Source: an uncultured Clostridia bacterium
GTDB taxonomy: Bacteria; Bacillota; Clostridia; Peptostreptococcales; Anaerovoracaceae
Assembly (NCBI GenBank): GCA_934233735.1
Contig: CAKQGQ010000002.1
Coordinates: 62,001 to 126,000, forward strand
DNA length: 64,000 nt
Direction: 5' to 3'
Shown here: piece by piece, positions 7,876 through 15,944 of the stretch
How positions within the stretch are numbered: position 1 is the first letter of the stretch
How the letters are laid out: every line of letters begins with the position of its first letter
The notes under the pieces: generated by a model
Databases searched by the model: none
Told to the model about the DNA's origin: nothing
What the model saw: the letters and a program-made list of their open reading frames with translations, nothing else
Translations under genes and position numbers: made by a program

Positions 7876-7904
7876 TTGATTTTTCTGCGTGTTTGAGTTA
7901 ATAT
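7876..7904 (+). promoter_or_regulatory. Promoter for rsmD
   Basis: TTGATT (7876-7881) and TAATAT (7899-7904) with a 17-base spacer, in the divergent region between the spore protein gene and rsmD. Confidence 0.5.
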
Positions 7905-7936
7905 ATTGATATATTATTTTTTGAAAGAGGCAGAGT

Positions 7937-8482
7937 ATGCGAATTATTACGGGAGATTTTAAGGGCAGGCGTCTGGAAATGCCTGTCGGAAATGATATAA
8001 GGCCGACGACGGAAAAGGTGAAAGAGGCACTTTTCAGCATGATTGCAGGCAATCTGTATGATGCTGTCTGTGTGGATCTTTTCAGCGGAACGGGGAATTT
8101 AGGACTTGAAGCGCTTTCAAGAGGAGCGGAGAAATGTTACTTCGGGGATAATTCCCGCGCAAGCGTTGAGCTGACGAAACGAAACATTGCGATGTGCCGC
8201 GCCGAAGAATGGTCGGTTGTGATTCCGGGAGATTTTGAAAAGCTTTTAAATCATCTGGCGCTGAAAGGCGAAAAGGCGGATGTTATTTTCTTAGATCCGC
8301 CGTATAAAAAAGGACTGTATGAAAGATGCTTCGAGTTGATCCAAACGCTGGGAATCCTTTCGGAAGAGGGAATTGTGGTTGCAGAGCATAATGCGAAGGA
8401 TGTTTTCCCGGAGGAAATGCAGGGACTTCAAAAATTAAAGGAAAGAAGCTACGGAAGTATCGGAATTACAATATACGGCTGA
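7937..8482 (+). CDS. rsmD: 16S rRNA (guanine966-N2)-methyltransferase
   Basis: SAM-dependent enzyme that methylates G966 of 16S rRNA in the assembling 30S subunit. The N-terminus MRIITGDFKGRRL and the RPTTEKVKEALFS stretch are family signatures. The SAM-binding loop is DLFSGTGNLGLEAL and the catalytic motif is DPPY (~115-118). Length (181) is normal. An AAAGAGG-like ribosome-binding site precedes the ATG. It is followed by coaD, the usual rsmD-coaD order in Gram-positives. Confidence 0.94.
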   Translation: MRIITGDFKGRRLEMPVGNDIRPTTEKVKEALFSMIAGNLYDAVCVDLFSGTGNLGLEALSRGAEKCYFGDNSRASVELTKRNIAMCRAEEWSVVIPGDFEKLLNHLALKGEKADVIFLDPPYKKGLYERCFELIQTLGILSEEGIVVAEHNAKDVFPEEMQGLQKLKERSYGSIGITIYG

Positions 8483-8489
8483 TTTTTCC

Positions 8490-8518
8490 TTGCCTATAAA
8501 ACAAGCTTATGATACAAT
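8490..8518 (+). promoter_or_regulatory. Promoter for coaD
   Basis: TTGCCT (8490-8495) and TACAAT (8513-8518) separated by 17 bases, directly after the rsmD stop. Confidence 0.55.
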
Positions 8519-8544
8519 AAAAGTTAGAATTTCGGGAGGCAGAG

Positions 8545-9027
8545 ATGGCAACAAAAGCTTTGTACGCAGGCTCCTTCGATCCGCTTACTTTGGGGCACCT
8601 AAATCTGATTGAAAGAGCTGCTAATATTTTTGACGAGGTCGTGGTAGGCGTTGTGGTAAATTTAGAAAAACGTTCTTTTTTCTCTTTTGAGGAGCGAATG
8701 GATATGATTCGAAAGGTTACCGCTCATTTACCGAATGTTTCGGCTGACATGTGTGACGGACTGCTTGCCGATTATGTGAATAAAAATGGTTTTAATATTG
8801 TGGTCAGAGGCCTGCGAGGGTCTTCGGATTTTGATATCGAGCAGCAGATGGCGCAGCTCCATAGACATTTATATCATCACGATGTAGAGACCGTATTCCT
8901 GATGGCGGACGCCGAGTATGCCTTTGTCAGCTCGACGATGGCGAAGCAGGTAATTTCATTGGGGGGAGACGGAACCAAGCTTGTTCCGCCGTATGTACTT
9001 GAAGAGATGAAAAGGAGAGTAAAATAA
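8545..9027 (+). CDS. coaD: Phosphopantetheine adenylyltransferase
   Basis: Penultimate step of coenzyme A synthesis: 4'-phosphopantetheine plus ATP to dephospho-CoA. The nucleotidyltransferase HxGH-type motif is in AGSFDPLTLGHL at the N-terminus. The RGLRGSSDFDIEQQMA stretch and the C-terminal VSSTMAKQV are typical. At 160 residues it is full length. The last enzyme of the pathway, CoaE, is also in this window at 36626. Its stop overlaps the next gene's ATG (TAATG). Confidence 0.96.
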   Translation: MATKALYAGSFDPLTLGHLNLIERAANIFDEVVVGVVVNLEKRSFFSFEERMDMIRKVTAHLPNVSADMCDGLLADYVNKNGFNIVVRGLRGSSDFDIEQQMAQLHRHLYHHDVETVFLMADAEYAFVSSTMAKQVISLGGDGTKLVPPYVLEEMKRRVK

Positions 9028-9575
9028 TGGAAGATACAATGAAGGTTTTAGAACTGCTTGAAGAATTGGAAGATATCGTGGATGCGGCGACGAAAGTGCC
9101 TATGATGAGCAAGGTTATGGTGGAAGCAGAGGATATTTTCAGCATTGTAAGAGAAATCAGACTGGCTCTCCCGGATGATGTACAGCAGGCGAAATGGATT
9201 CGGGATGAAAGAGACCGCATTTTAGAAGATGCGAAGAACGAATATGAAAGAATTATCAGAGAGGCAAAGAAACAGGCGGATTATCTGGTTGAAACAGATG
9301 AAATCACGATGCGTGCAACCAAGCTTTCCCAGGAAATCAGACAGGACGCCGAGGTTCATGCGAAACTTCTGAAGATGAGAACATATGATTATGTAGATAA
9401 GATGCTGTATGATATGCAGGCAAAGATGGACGAACTGAATATGCGTTATTTCGGGGAAATGTATGCAAACCTCGAGAAGACCTTTGAGCAGATTAATCAG
9501 ACATTGAGTGATAACAGAGAGGAAATTAAGACCTTGGCATATAAGACACAGAATGATGTGACGCCGCAGATGTAA
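9027..9575 (+). CDS. Coiled-coil protein of unknown function
   Basis: 182 residues, strongly charged and helical, with a long predicted coiled coil (~60-175: RDERDRILEDAKNEYERII, then many E/K/Q heptads). It resembles V-type ATPase subunit H/DivIVA-like proteins often found next to coaD in Clostridia. That resemblance may reflect only coiled-coil composition. There is no membrane segment or signal peptide. It overlaps coaD by one base, so the two are probably translationally coupled. Confidence 0.75.
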   Translation: MEDTMKVLELLEELEDIVDAATKVPMMSKVMVEAEDIFSIVREIRLALPDDVQQAKWIRDERDRILEDAKNEYERIIREAKKQADYLVETDEITMRATKLSQEIRQDAEVHAKLLKMRTYDYVDKMLYDMQAKMDELNMRYFGEMYANLEKTFEQINQTLSDNREEIKTLAYKTQNDVTPQM

Positions 9576-9599
9576 TGCGGGTGCCGGTTGTGCTTTGAA

Positions 9600-11615
9600 A
9601 TGGAAGAAAGAGAAAAGAAACAAGAAGTTATTTTAACAGGTGTACAAGTAGGGTTCATGTATGTCGGAGCCATCATGGGAGCGGGATTCGCTTCCGGAAG
9701 GGAGCTTTGGCAGTTCATGGGCCTTTTTGGGTCAGAAGGTATTATCGGAACGATTTTTGTTGCGATATGCTATATCGTGCTGGGAGCGATGAGCTCCTAC
9801 ATTGCCCGTGCGAAGAAAACAAACGACTTCGCGGTTATTATCACACCTCCGGGACATCCTAAGCTTACGAAGGCAATCGGAATTTTTATGGCGATTATGC
9901 TGTTTTCGGTACTGATTACCATGTCGGCGGCAGGCGGCGCACTGCTGAATCAAAATTACGGCATTAACCGCGCGGTCGGCGGCATTATCATCTGCTTTTT
10001 CGTTGTTCTTACTGTGCTTGGTGACTTTGAGAGGGTGTCGCATGTCTTTAAATACATTATGCCGGTGCTTTTTGCGGTTGCGGTTATTACCAGCTTTTTG
10101 ATTATCTTTAAGGATTTCGGAGACCTTGGTTATCATCAGCCGGTGAAGCCGGCGGCAATGGCGCCGAACTGGGCACTTGCGGCCTGCCTTTACATATCCT
10201 ATAATCTGCTTGCGATGATACCGATGATTTCAAGCTCCTCCATTCATGCGAAGAACGACAGACACGCCCTGTGGGGCTCTGCCTTCGGCGGTTTTCTGGT
10301 GGGTATCCTTGCACTGATTATTATTTTGGCGCTGCAAAAGGATATGAGCTTTGCGGATGCCAGCGACATGCCGATGCTTGCGTACGCCGGACAGATTTCC
10401 AAGGCGGTCGGCGTGCTGTATTCCGTCGTTTTATTCATGGCGATTTATTCAGCGGCTACGAGCAATTTCTACGGATTCTCGACGAAGATTCCGGCAGGAC
10501 CGAAGAAAAGCAAAATTGTCATTCTTGCAGCCTGTGCGGCTTTTGCACTCGGTCTCTTCGGATTCAAAAATATTGTAGCCTATATGTTCAGTGCGGAGGG
10601 CTATCTGGGATTTGCCATCATCGCGCTTCTGATTACAAACTTTTTCCTTACATACAAAGAAAAACGGAGGGAAAAAACTTTGGAAAAGCAAATGAAACGT
10701 GAAATTGACAACGAGTTCTTCACGGAATTTCCGGGTGAAAACAGGCTGGATTATCCGGATACGATTGTAAGGGTTACAGGCGGAGCAGGTGGGGAGGCGC
10801 TTCTCATCATGGGAAGTGAGAAAACCGCATTATATGATACAGGTATGGCGTGTTTCGCGGATAATCTGATATATAATCTTTCGCTTGTTTTGGATGAGGA
10901 AAAGCGGACACTGGATTATATCCTGATGTCGCACACGCATTACGACCATATTGGCGCGCTTCCGTATGTCCTTAAAAAATGGCCTGACGCGGTTGTTTGC
11001 GGGCACGAAAAAGCGAGCCGTGTATTCAGGAGTGAAAGAGCTCTGAAAACGATGGAAGAACTCGGAAATGCTGCCAAGAAGACTTACTATAGAGAAAATG
11101 CAGAAATCACAGCGCAAGGCATGCGTATTGATCGGATTCTGCGAGACGGCGATGAAATTTCTTTGGGCGATGTTACCGTAAAAGCATATGAAACGCCGGG
11201 GCATACAGACTGCTCAATGTCCTACATGATTTTACCGGAAAAAATCTTAATTTCCGTAGAGTCGACAGGGCTCCTGAGGGGGCCGGGCAGAATCAGCACC
11301 GCACCTCTTAAGGATATGGATGCCTGTATTACTTCTGCACAGCGGCTGAAAGAGCTTGACTATAACTGTTTGATTCTGCCTCATTACGGCGTCTGTCCAT
11401 ATAACTACAGATATGACTTCTTTGATGACTACATTGCGGAGCAGAAGGCAGAAAAGAAGCTGATTGAGGACGGAATTGCGGCAGGCCTTTCCGAGCAGGA
11501 GATTTTCGAGGAGCATAAGAAGCGTTACTGGACGGAAGCACGCGCAAAAGCGCAGCCGTATGAAGCGTATAAAATGAATACCGAAATTGTTATCCGGCAG
11601 CTTATGAACCGATAA
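9600..11615 (+). CDS. Fusion: YkvI-like membrane protein plus metallo-beta-lactamase-fold domain
   Basis: The N-terminal ~350 residues form about ten membrane helices with the GAIMGAGFASGRELWQF signature of YkvI-like proteins (APC/LeuT-type fold, function unclear). A charged linker (KEKRREKTLEKQMKREID) leads to a ~300-residue MBL-fold hydrolase with HTHYDH, GHTDCS and PHYG metal-ligand motifs. The two are normally separate genes. ATG 9600 is chosen; the frame extends upstream only to a TTG at 9588, and the ribosome-binding site is weak for both. In the linker, GGAGGG (10666-10671) lies eight bases before an in-frame TTG at 10680, so the MBL part may also be made alone. Neither substrate is known. 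Confidence 0.85.
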   Translation: MEEREKKQEVILTGVQVGFMYVGAIMGAGFASGRELWQFMGLFGSEGIIGTIFVAICYIVLGAMSSYIARAKKTNDFAVIITPPGHPKLTKAIGIFMAIMLFSVLITMSAAGGALLNQNYGINRAVGGIIICFFVVLTVLGDFERVSHVFKYIMPVLFAVAVITSFLIIFKDFGDLGYHQPVKPAAMAPNWALAACLYISYNLLAMIPMISSSSIHAKNDRHALWGSAFGGFLVGILALIIILALQKDMSFADASDMPMLAYAGQISKAVGVLYSVVLFMAIYSAATSNFYGFSTKIPAGPKKSKIVILAACAAFALGLFGFKNIVAYMFSAEGYLGFAIIALLITNFFLTYKEKRREKTLEKQMKREIDNEFFTEFPGENRLDYPDTIVRVTGGAGGEALLIMGSEKTALYDTGMACFADNLIYNLSLVLDEEKRTLDYILMSHTHYDHIGALPYVLKKWPDAVVCGHEKASRVFRSERALKTMEELGNAAKKTYYRENAEITAQGMRIDRILRDGDEISLGDVTVKAYETPGHTDCSMSYMILPEKILISVESTGLLRGPGRISTAPLKDMDACITSAQRLKELDYNCLILPHYGVCPYNYRYDFFDDYIAEQKAEKKLIEDGIAAGLSEQEIFEEHKKRYWTEARAKAQPYEAYKMNTEIVIRQLMNR

Positions 11616-11654
11616 TTTTCAATTAATTTAAAACTTAATATACAAGCCTTTGCA

Positions 11655-11694
11655 TTGATCGATTTACTTCGTTAAATCGGTCAATTGTTTTGTT
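11655..11694 (+). terminator. Intrinsic terminator
   Basis: Stem TTGATCGATTTA (11655-11666) with TAAATCGGTCAA (11673-11684), including one G-U pair, followed by a T-rich tract (TTGTTTTGTT). It ends the transcript of the YkvI-MBL fusion gene. Confidence 0.7.
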
Positions 11695-11722
11695 CAAAAA
11701 AAGTGCTTTTTTGTCTAATTCC

Positions 11723-11750
11723 TTGAATAAAAAACCACTTGTGTTATGAT
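11723..11750 (+). promoter_or_regulatory. Promoter of the 2-oxoacid oxidoreductase operon
   Basis: TTGAAT (11723-11728) and TATGAT (11745-11750) with 16 bases between, about 35 bases before the korD start. Confidence 0.55.
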
Positions 11751-11787
11751 TTAGTTAATCTAAAATAAACTTACGAGGTGAATACAA

Positions 11788-11988
11788 ATGGAAAATAACA
11801 AGAAATTGGTTATTAATCCAAAATGGTGCAAGGGCTGCGGCATTTGTGTGGAATTCTGCCCGAAAAAAGCACTGGAACTGAAGCATGAAAAAGTGCGGAT
11901 TGCTGATGAAGAAGCCTGCATTTTATGCGGACTTTGCGAGCTGCGCTGTCCGGACTATGCGATATATATTGAGAAGGAGGAAGAATAA
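11788..11988 (+). CDS. korD: 2-oxoacid:ferredoxin oxidoreductase, delta (ferredoxin) subunit
   Basis: 66-residue two-cluster ferredoxin. CKGCGICVEFCP and CILCGLCELRCP each bind a [4Fe-4S] cluster. It passes electrons from the catalytic subunits to free ferredoxin. It is the first gene of a delta-alpha-beta-gamma operon, and its stop overlaps the alpha start (TAATG). AGGTG precedes the ATG. The Kor (2-oxoglutarate) name is the likeliest; a branched-chain or other 2-oxoacid substrate cannot be excluded. Confidence 0.88.
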   Translation: MENNKKLVINPKWCKGCGICVEFCPKKALELKHEKVRIADEEACILCGLCELRCPDYAIYIEKEEE

Positions 11989-13133
11989 TGGCTAAGAGAT
12001 TTCAGCTTTTGCAGGGAAACGAAGCTGTTGTGGAAGGCGCAATCGCTGCAGGTATGCGGTTTTATGCGGGATATCCGATTACTCCTTCGACAGAAATTGC
12101 CGAAAGAAGTGCGGTGAGACTGCCGCAGGTAGGCGGAAAATTTATTCAGATGGAGGATGAAATCGGCGGGATTGCTGCTGCGCTCGGAGCTTCCGTTGCA
12201 GGGCTCAAAGCGATGACGGCAACATCCGGTCCGGGATTTTCACTGAAACAGGAAAACATTGGCTATGCGTCGATTGCAGAGATTCCGATTGTAATTGTAG
12301 ATGTACAGAGAGAAGGTCCGTCAACAGGACTTCCGACCTCTCCGTCGCAGGGCGACCTCATGCAGTCCAAATGGGGAACGCACGGAGACCATCCGGTTAT
12401 CGTTATTTCTCCGTCCTCCGTGCAGGAATGCTATACAGAAACGGTCAGAGCCTTTAACATGGCGGAAAGATTCCGTGTTCCGGTTATCTTCCTGATGGAT
12501 GAGATTATCGGACATTTGAGAGAAGGCTGCGAAATGATACCTGCTGAAGAACTGACGGTTTCAAACAGGAGAATCGACCGCAGATTTAACGGAACACTGG
12601 CGTATGCGGTTCAGGAAGGAAACTATGTACCGGAATACGCGCCGTTCGGCGAAGGTGATCACTTCAATGTAACAGGACTTTTCCATGATTTGGACGGATT
12701 CCCGACCAATGATAATAATATTACGGATAGTCAGGAGAGAAGACTTCTGGACAAAATCCGCATGAGACGGGATCGTATCCAGAAATGGGAAGAAGCAGAC
12801 TGCGATGACTGCGAAACACTGATTATCTGTTTCGGCGGTACAGCCAGAGCGGTTGAAGGCGCGATTGAAGAATCACATAAATTTGATTTCATCAAACTGG
12901 GAATGTTCCGGCCGATTACGGTATGGCCGTTCCCGGAAGAAGCCCTGCTTAGAGTTATTAAGAACAATAAGCACTTAAGACAGATTATCGTTGCGGAACA
13001 TAATGACGGACAGATGCTTTTGGAAGTGCAGCGCGTGGTTGAAGGAAGAGTTCCGGTAGCGTTCCTCGGAAAAATCGACGGTACGACAATTACGCCGGCA
13101 GAAGTCCTCAACAAAGTCAAGGAGGTGTATTAA
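11988..13133 (+). CDS. korA: 2-oxoacid:ferredoxin oxidoreductase, alpha subunit
   Basis: Subunit of the CoA-dependent oxidative decarboxylase of 2-oxoacids, which produces acyl-CoA, CO2 and reduced ferredoxin. Family signatures are YPITPSTEIAE near the N-terminus, TSGPGFSL (~76-83) and QREGPSTGLPTSPSQGDL (~105-122). At 381 residues it is the short alpha chain of the four-subunit form, without a fused gamma domain. It lies between korD (one-base overlap) and korB (one base apart). Confidence 0.92.
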   Translation: MAKRFQLLQGNEAVVEGAIAAGMRFYAGYPITPSTEIAERSAVRLPQVGGKFIQMEDEIGGIAAALGASVAGLKAMTATSGPGFSLKQENIGYASIAEIPIVIVDVQREGPSTGLPTSPSQGDLMQSKWGTHGDHPVIVISPSSVQECYTETVRAFNMAERFRVPVIFLMDEIIGHLREGCEMIPAEELTVSNRRIDRRFNGTLAYAVQEGNYVPEYAPFGEGDHFNVTGLFHDLDGFPTNDNNITDSQERRLLDKIRMRRDRIQKWEEADCDDCETLIICFGGTARAVEGAIEESHKFDFIKLGMFRPITVWPFPEEALLRVIKNNKHLRQIIVAEHNDGQMLLEVQRVVEGRVPVAFLGKIDGTTITPAEVLNKVKEVY

Positions 13134-13134
13134 T

Positions 13135-13959
13135 ATGCCAAGCAAATTGATTGAAAAAACAATGCGTGTTAACCGACTTCCTCATATCTGGTGTCCGGGA
13201 TGCGGACACGGAATCTTAATGCGGGATGTTGCGCAGGCAATTGAAAACTGTGGGATTGACCCGGATAAGGTGGTAATCGTATCCGGAATCGGATGTTCGT
13301 CAAGAGCTGCAGGATATATGAACTACAACACGCTGCATACCACGCACGGCAGAGCAATCGCTTTCGCAACAGGCGTTAAGCTTGCAAACCCGGAACTTAC
13401 GGTAATCGTCATCACAGGCGACGGAGATGCTTCCGCAATCGGCGGAAACCATCTGATTCACGCATGCAGAAGAAATATCGACCTTACCGTTGTGGTATTC
13501 AACAATAACATTTACGGTATGACAGGCGGGCAGTATTCCCCAACAACACCGCACGGCGAAAAGGGAACAACCGCTCCTTACGGAAATATCGACTACAATT
13601 TCGATATTCCGAAACTTGCAGAGGCTGCCGGTGCAACCTTCACGGGAAGATGCACGGCATACCATGCTCCGCAGGCAATCAAACTGATTGAAGCGGGAAT
13701 CAAACATCACGGCTTCTCCCTCATCGAAGGGGTATCGGTTTGTCCTACATACTACGGAAGAAAGAACAAGAAAGGCGACTCTGTTAAGATGCTTTCCTGG
13801 CAGAGAGATGTCGCTGTTGATGTGAAGAAAGCGCAGACAATGTCTCCGGAAGAGCTTGAAGGAAAGATGGTAATCGGCGAGCTTTCAAGAAACGAAAACA
13901 AAGAAGAATACACGGATATGTATCTTCAGATAATTGATAAGGTTGGAGGTAATAAGTAA
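13135..13959 (+). CDS. korB: 2-oxoacid:ferredoxin oxidoreductase, beta (TPP) subunit
   Basis: Thiamine-diphosphate-binding subunit. WCPGCGHGI at ~19-27 is the conserved N-terminal Cys motif, GIGCSSRAAGYMNYNTLHTTHG follows in the usual place, and the TPP-Mg motif is GDGDASAIGGNHL with the NN of FNNNIYGMTGGQYSPTTP. Length (274) fits Kor/Vor beta chains. The stop overlaps the korC start by one base. Confidence 0.93.
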   Translation: MPSKLIEKTMRVNRLPHIWCPGCGHGILMRDVAQAIENCGIDPDKVVIVSGIGCSSRAAGYMNYNTLHTTHGRAIAFATGVKLANPELTVIVITGDGDASAIGGNHLIHACRRNIDLTVVVFNNNIYGMTGGQYSPTTPHGEKGTTAPYGNIDYNFDIPKLAEAAGATFTGRCTAYHAPQAIKLIEAGIKHHGFSLIEGVSVCPTYYGRKNKKGDSVKMLSWQRDVAVDVKKAQTMSPEELEGKMVIGELSRNENKEEYTDMYLQIIDKVGGNK

Positions 13960-14504
13960 TGGCAAAGACTGAGATCAGAATGACAGGTTCCGGCGGTCAA
14001 GGCGTTATTATGGGTACGATTATCCTTGCCGAAGCTGCTTTTGAAGACGGAAAACAGGTAGTTCAGTGCCAGGCATACGGACCGGAAGCCAGAGGCGGCT
14101 CCTCCAAGGCGGAAACAATTATTTCCGACGAAAAGATTACCTACACGAAGGTTCTGCTTCCGGATTTGCTCTTATCCCTGACGCAGGTTTCGCTCGATAA
14201 ATATGTCGGATGCCTGAAACCGAATGCGATTGTGGTAGTCGATGAGGAGATTACGGTTCCGGAAGAGGTGGAAAAAGCGCATAAGGTTTATCATCTGCCG
14301 ATTTTGGAAGGCGCAACAGAGGTCATAAAAAATCATATGTCCGCGAACATCATTTCAGTAGGTGTTGTCAATGAACTGATGGGCGTTGCCACACAGCAGT
14401 CTGTGGAAGCGGCAGTTTTGAATCATGTGCCGAAGGGAACGGAAGAAAGCAATCTGAACGCGCTTCATTACGGAGCACAGCTTGTAAAAGAGTATCATAA
14501 GTAA
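13959..14504 (+). CDS. korC: 2-oxoacid:ferredoxin oxidoreductase, gamma subunit
   Basis: 181-residue gamma chain with MTGSGGQGVIMG at the N-terminus and the AYGPEARGGSSKAE signature (~45-58). It completes the four-subunit enzyme. The operon ends in an intrinsic terminator 17 bases later. Confidence 0.92.
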   Translation: MAKTEIRMTGSGGQGVIMGTIILAEAAFEDGKQVVQCQAYGPEARGGSSKAETIISDEKITYTKVLLPDLLLSLTQVSLDKYVGCLKPNAIVVVDEEITVPEEVEKAHKVYHLPILEGATEVIKNHMSANIISVGVVNELMGVATQQSVEAAVLNHVPKGTEESNLNALHYGAQLVKEYHK

Positions 14505-14521
14505 AAATAGAAACCGAAGAG

Positions 14522-14559
14522 AAAGAGACGGCATCCAAACAGCGGGAAGCCGTCTCTTT
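14522..14559. terminator. Intrinsic terminator between korC and the convergent Cys-rich gene
   Basis: Stem AAAGAGACGGC (14522-14532) with GCCGTCTCTTT (14549-14559) and a 16-base loop. The stem base provides a T tract on the plus strand and a similar one on the minus strand. Confidence 0.85.
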
Positions 14560-14605
14560 TGAATAAGGAGCAATAAAATGAATTTTGTACGGTTCGTATT
14601 TTAGA

Positions 14606-15667
14606 TTATCTTCTCGGCTGCGGTCTTCCATGATGTCCGCCGCCGTGGTTATCGTTTTCTCTGCAAGGATCGCAGCAAGGGTCACAGCAAGGGTCACAGC
14701 ATGGATTGCACGACGGTCTTGCGCACGGGTCGCATTCATCCTCTTCATCGGACACTTCTCCGCAGTTTTCAAGCGTATCGGACGGACGAATCTGTTTCGG
14801 GAACAGTGCCGGGAATGTGGTGCAGATTGCGTTTTGCTGTGATTCCAACGAGACGAATCCCGTGGAAAGCACGCAAAGCTGTACCGGCACGACAATTTTC
14901 TTCTCACAGCTGACACAGATTGCGATGATTAAATTGCCCGTAACCGTTCCGTTTGGCTCGACGCACAGGTCTCTGCCATAGTTGTTGGTAGCAAGCCTTG
15001 CCTCGCACGCCGAATTGCAAAATTCCGTAAAGCGAGGAAGAAATGCGGTATCAACCGTCGACGGCATACAGATTTCGAAGAAGTTTGTAAGTACCAGAGG
15101 ATGTGCAGCTTCCGCGACATTGACGTCTGCACAGATGGTGAATACCGATTCATTTCCGCAGTTGTCCGAAAGCAGTAAATCCAGTTCGATAATAACATTT
15201 CCCGTGATCGTTATGTTTTGTGTGCCGAAGATAGGAGTACCCATGCAGCGGTCGTCACATTCCTTTGTTTCTGCATATAAAATCTTTTCCGAAAAGTGTC
15301 CGTCGGCGCCGACTGCAGTCAATTCCTGACCTGCACCGTTTCTTAAGAATGTCGCGCCTGAAATCATCGTGTCAACATCCAGTTTTAAATTCTTAGGGTC
15401 ATCTACATTGTTAGGATTAAAGCTCCGTCTGCATCGGATATCTATTACGCGCTTTACCCGGTGTCCGCGAGGAATCGAAGGGGTAAAGGTCTGGTTCTGA
15501 ACGGTTTTCATGCCCTGAAGATGCACTAAGACTGCATCGTAAACTTTTTGCACATAAATCGGCTCGGAAACCACCTTATTCAAGTCACCGTCGAATTCGC
15601 AGAGGACATTCGAGTTGCAGCAATTCTGATAGAGGTCCGGGGATACTCTTCCACCAAAGCAGCTCAT
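14606..15667 (-). CDS. Cys/His-rich repeat protein, probable spore surface protein
   Basis: 353 residues, family not recognised with confidence. There is no signal peptide. The body (~1-290) is beta-rich with scattered cysteines (about one per 15 residues). The tail has tandem CDPC units (CNPCCDPCCDPCCDPC) and ends in a His/Gly/Arg-rich segment (HGGGHHGRPQPRR). Such composition is typical of cross-linked or metal-binding coat or exosporium proteins. AGGAGG stands a few bases before the ATG. Upstream is a SigK-like promoter (minus strand, 15733-15705), which would place expression in the late mother cell. Spore location is inferred from composition and promoter. Confidence 0.75.
   Translation of the reverse strand: MSCFGGRVSPDLYQNCCNSNVLCEFDGDLNKVVSEPIYVQKVYDAVLVHLQGMKTVQNQTFTPSIPRGHRVKRVIDIRCRRSFNPNNVDDPKNLKLDVDTMISGATFLRNGAGQELTAVGADGHFSEKILYAETKECDDRCMGTPIFGTQNITITGNVIIELDLLLSDNCGNESVFTICADVNVAEAAHPLVLTNFFEICMPSTVDTAFLPRFTEFCNSACEARLATNNYGRDLCVEPNGTVTGNLIIAICVSCEKKIVVPVQLCVLSTGFVSLESQQNAICTTFPALFPKQIRPSDTLENCGEVSDEEDECDPCARPSCNPCCDPCCDPCCDPCRENDNHGGGHHGRPQPRR
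14663..14710 (-). repeat. 12-bp tandem repeat encoding CDPC units
   Basis: Four head-to-tail 12-base units (14663, 14675, 14687, 14699), the middle two identical (plus strand GCAAGGGTCACA). Degenerate units continue to about 14734. They encode the Cys-x-Pro-Cys run in the C-terminal tail and are prone to copy-number change. Confidence 0.85.
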
Positions 15668-15704
15668 ATAGTTACCTCCTTATAATCCAATATCTTTTCT
15701 TTCT

Positions 15705-15733
15705 TACTATATGAATTTCTTCAAAAGTATGTT
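15705..15733 (-). promoter_or_regulatory. SigK-like sporulation promoter
   Basis: Read on the minus strand, AACA (15733-15730) and CATATAGTA (15713-15705) are 16 bases apart. This fits the mother-cell SigK consensus (mACm, then CATAnnnTA). It lies about 40 bases before the Cys-rich gene, and no good sigma-A promoter is seen there. Confidence 0.5.
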
Positions 15734-15770
15734 ACAATATTGTGATTAGAAAATTCAGGGTAGGTATTTT

Positions 15771-15944
15771 ATGAATAAAATGGGAATCGGAATTACAATT
15801 GCAATCTTATTTGGCTTTTGCGTCATATTATGGGCAACTGACGCTGTGGGTGCCTCCTTCGGAAAAGCGGGGGAGAATATCGCTCTCGTCATGGTTGCCA
15901 TCTTTTTGATTATTGGCTTGATAAAAGCGCGGAGGGAAAAATAA
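15771..15944 (+). CDS. Small membrane protein, 57 aa
   Basis: MNKMGIGITIAILFGFCVIL forms a first hydrophobic helix, and ALVMVAIFLIIGLI a second, ending in KARREK. It is therefore a two-helix membrane peptide with a positively charged (cytoplasmic) end. AGGGTAGG precedes the ATG, and its stop overlaps the next start (TAATG), which argues it is a real, translationally coupled gene. Function unknown. Confidence 0.7.
   Translation: MNKMGIGITIAILFGFCVILWATDAVGASFGKAGENIALVMVAIFLIIGLIKARREK

Noticed and set aside
14578..14604. Eight-codon ORF (MNFVRFVF) behind a good AAGGAG site after the korC terminator
   Set aside because: Too short to support as a gene and lies downstream of a strong terminator with no promoter.
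14657..14734. Short tandem repeats that look CRISPR-like at first sight
   Set aside because: Units are 12 bases, contiguous without spacers and in frame with the Cys-rich gene.
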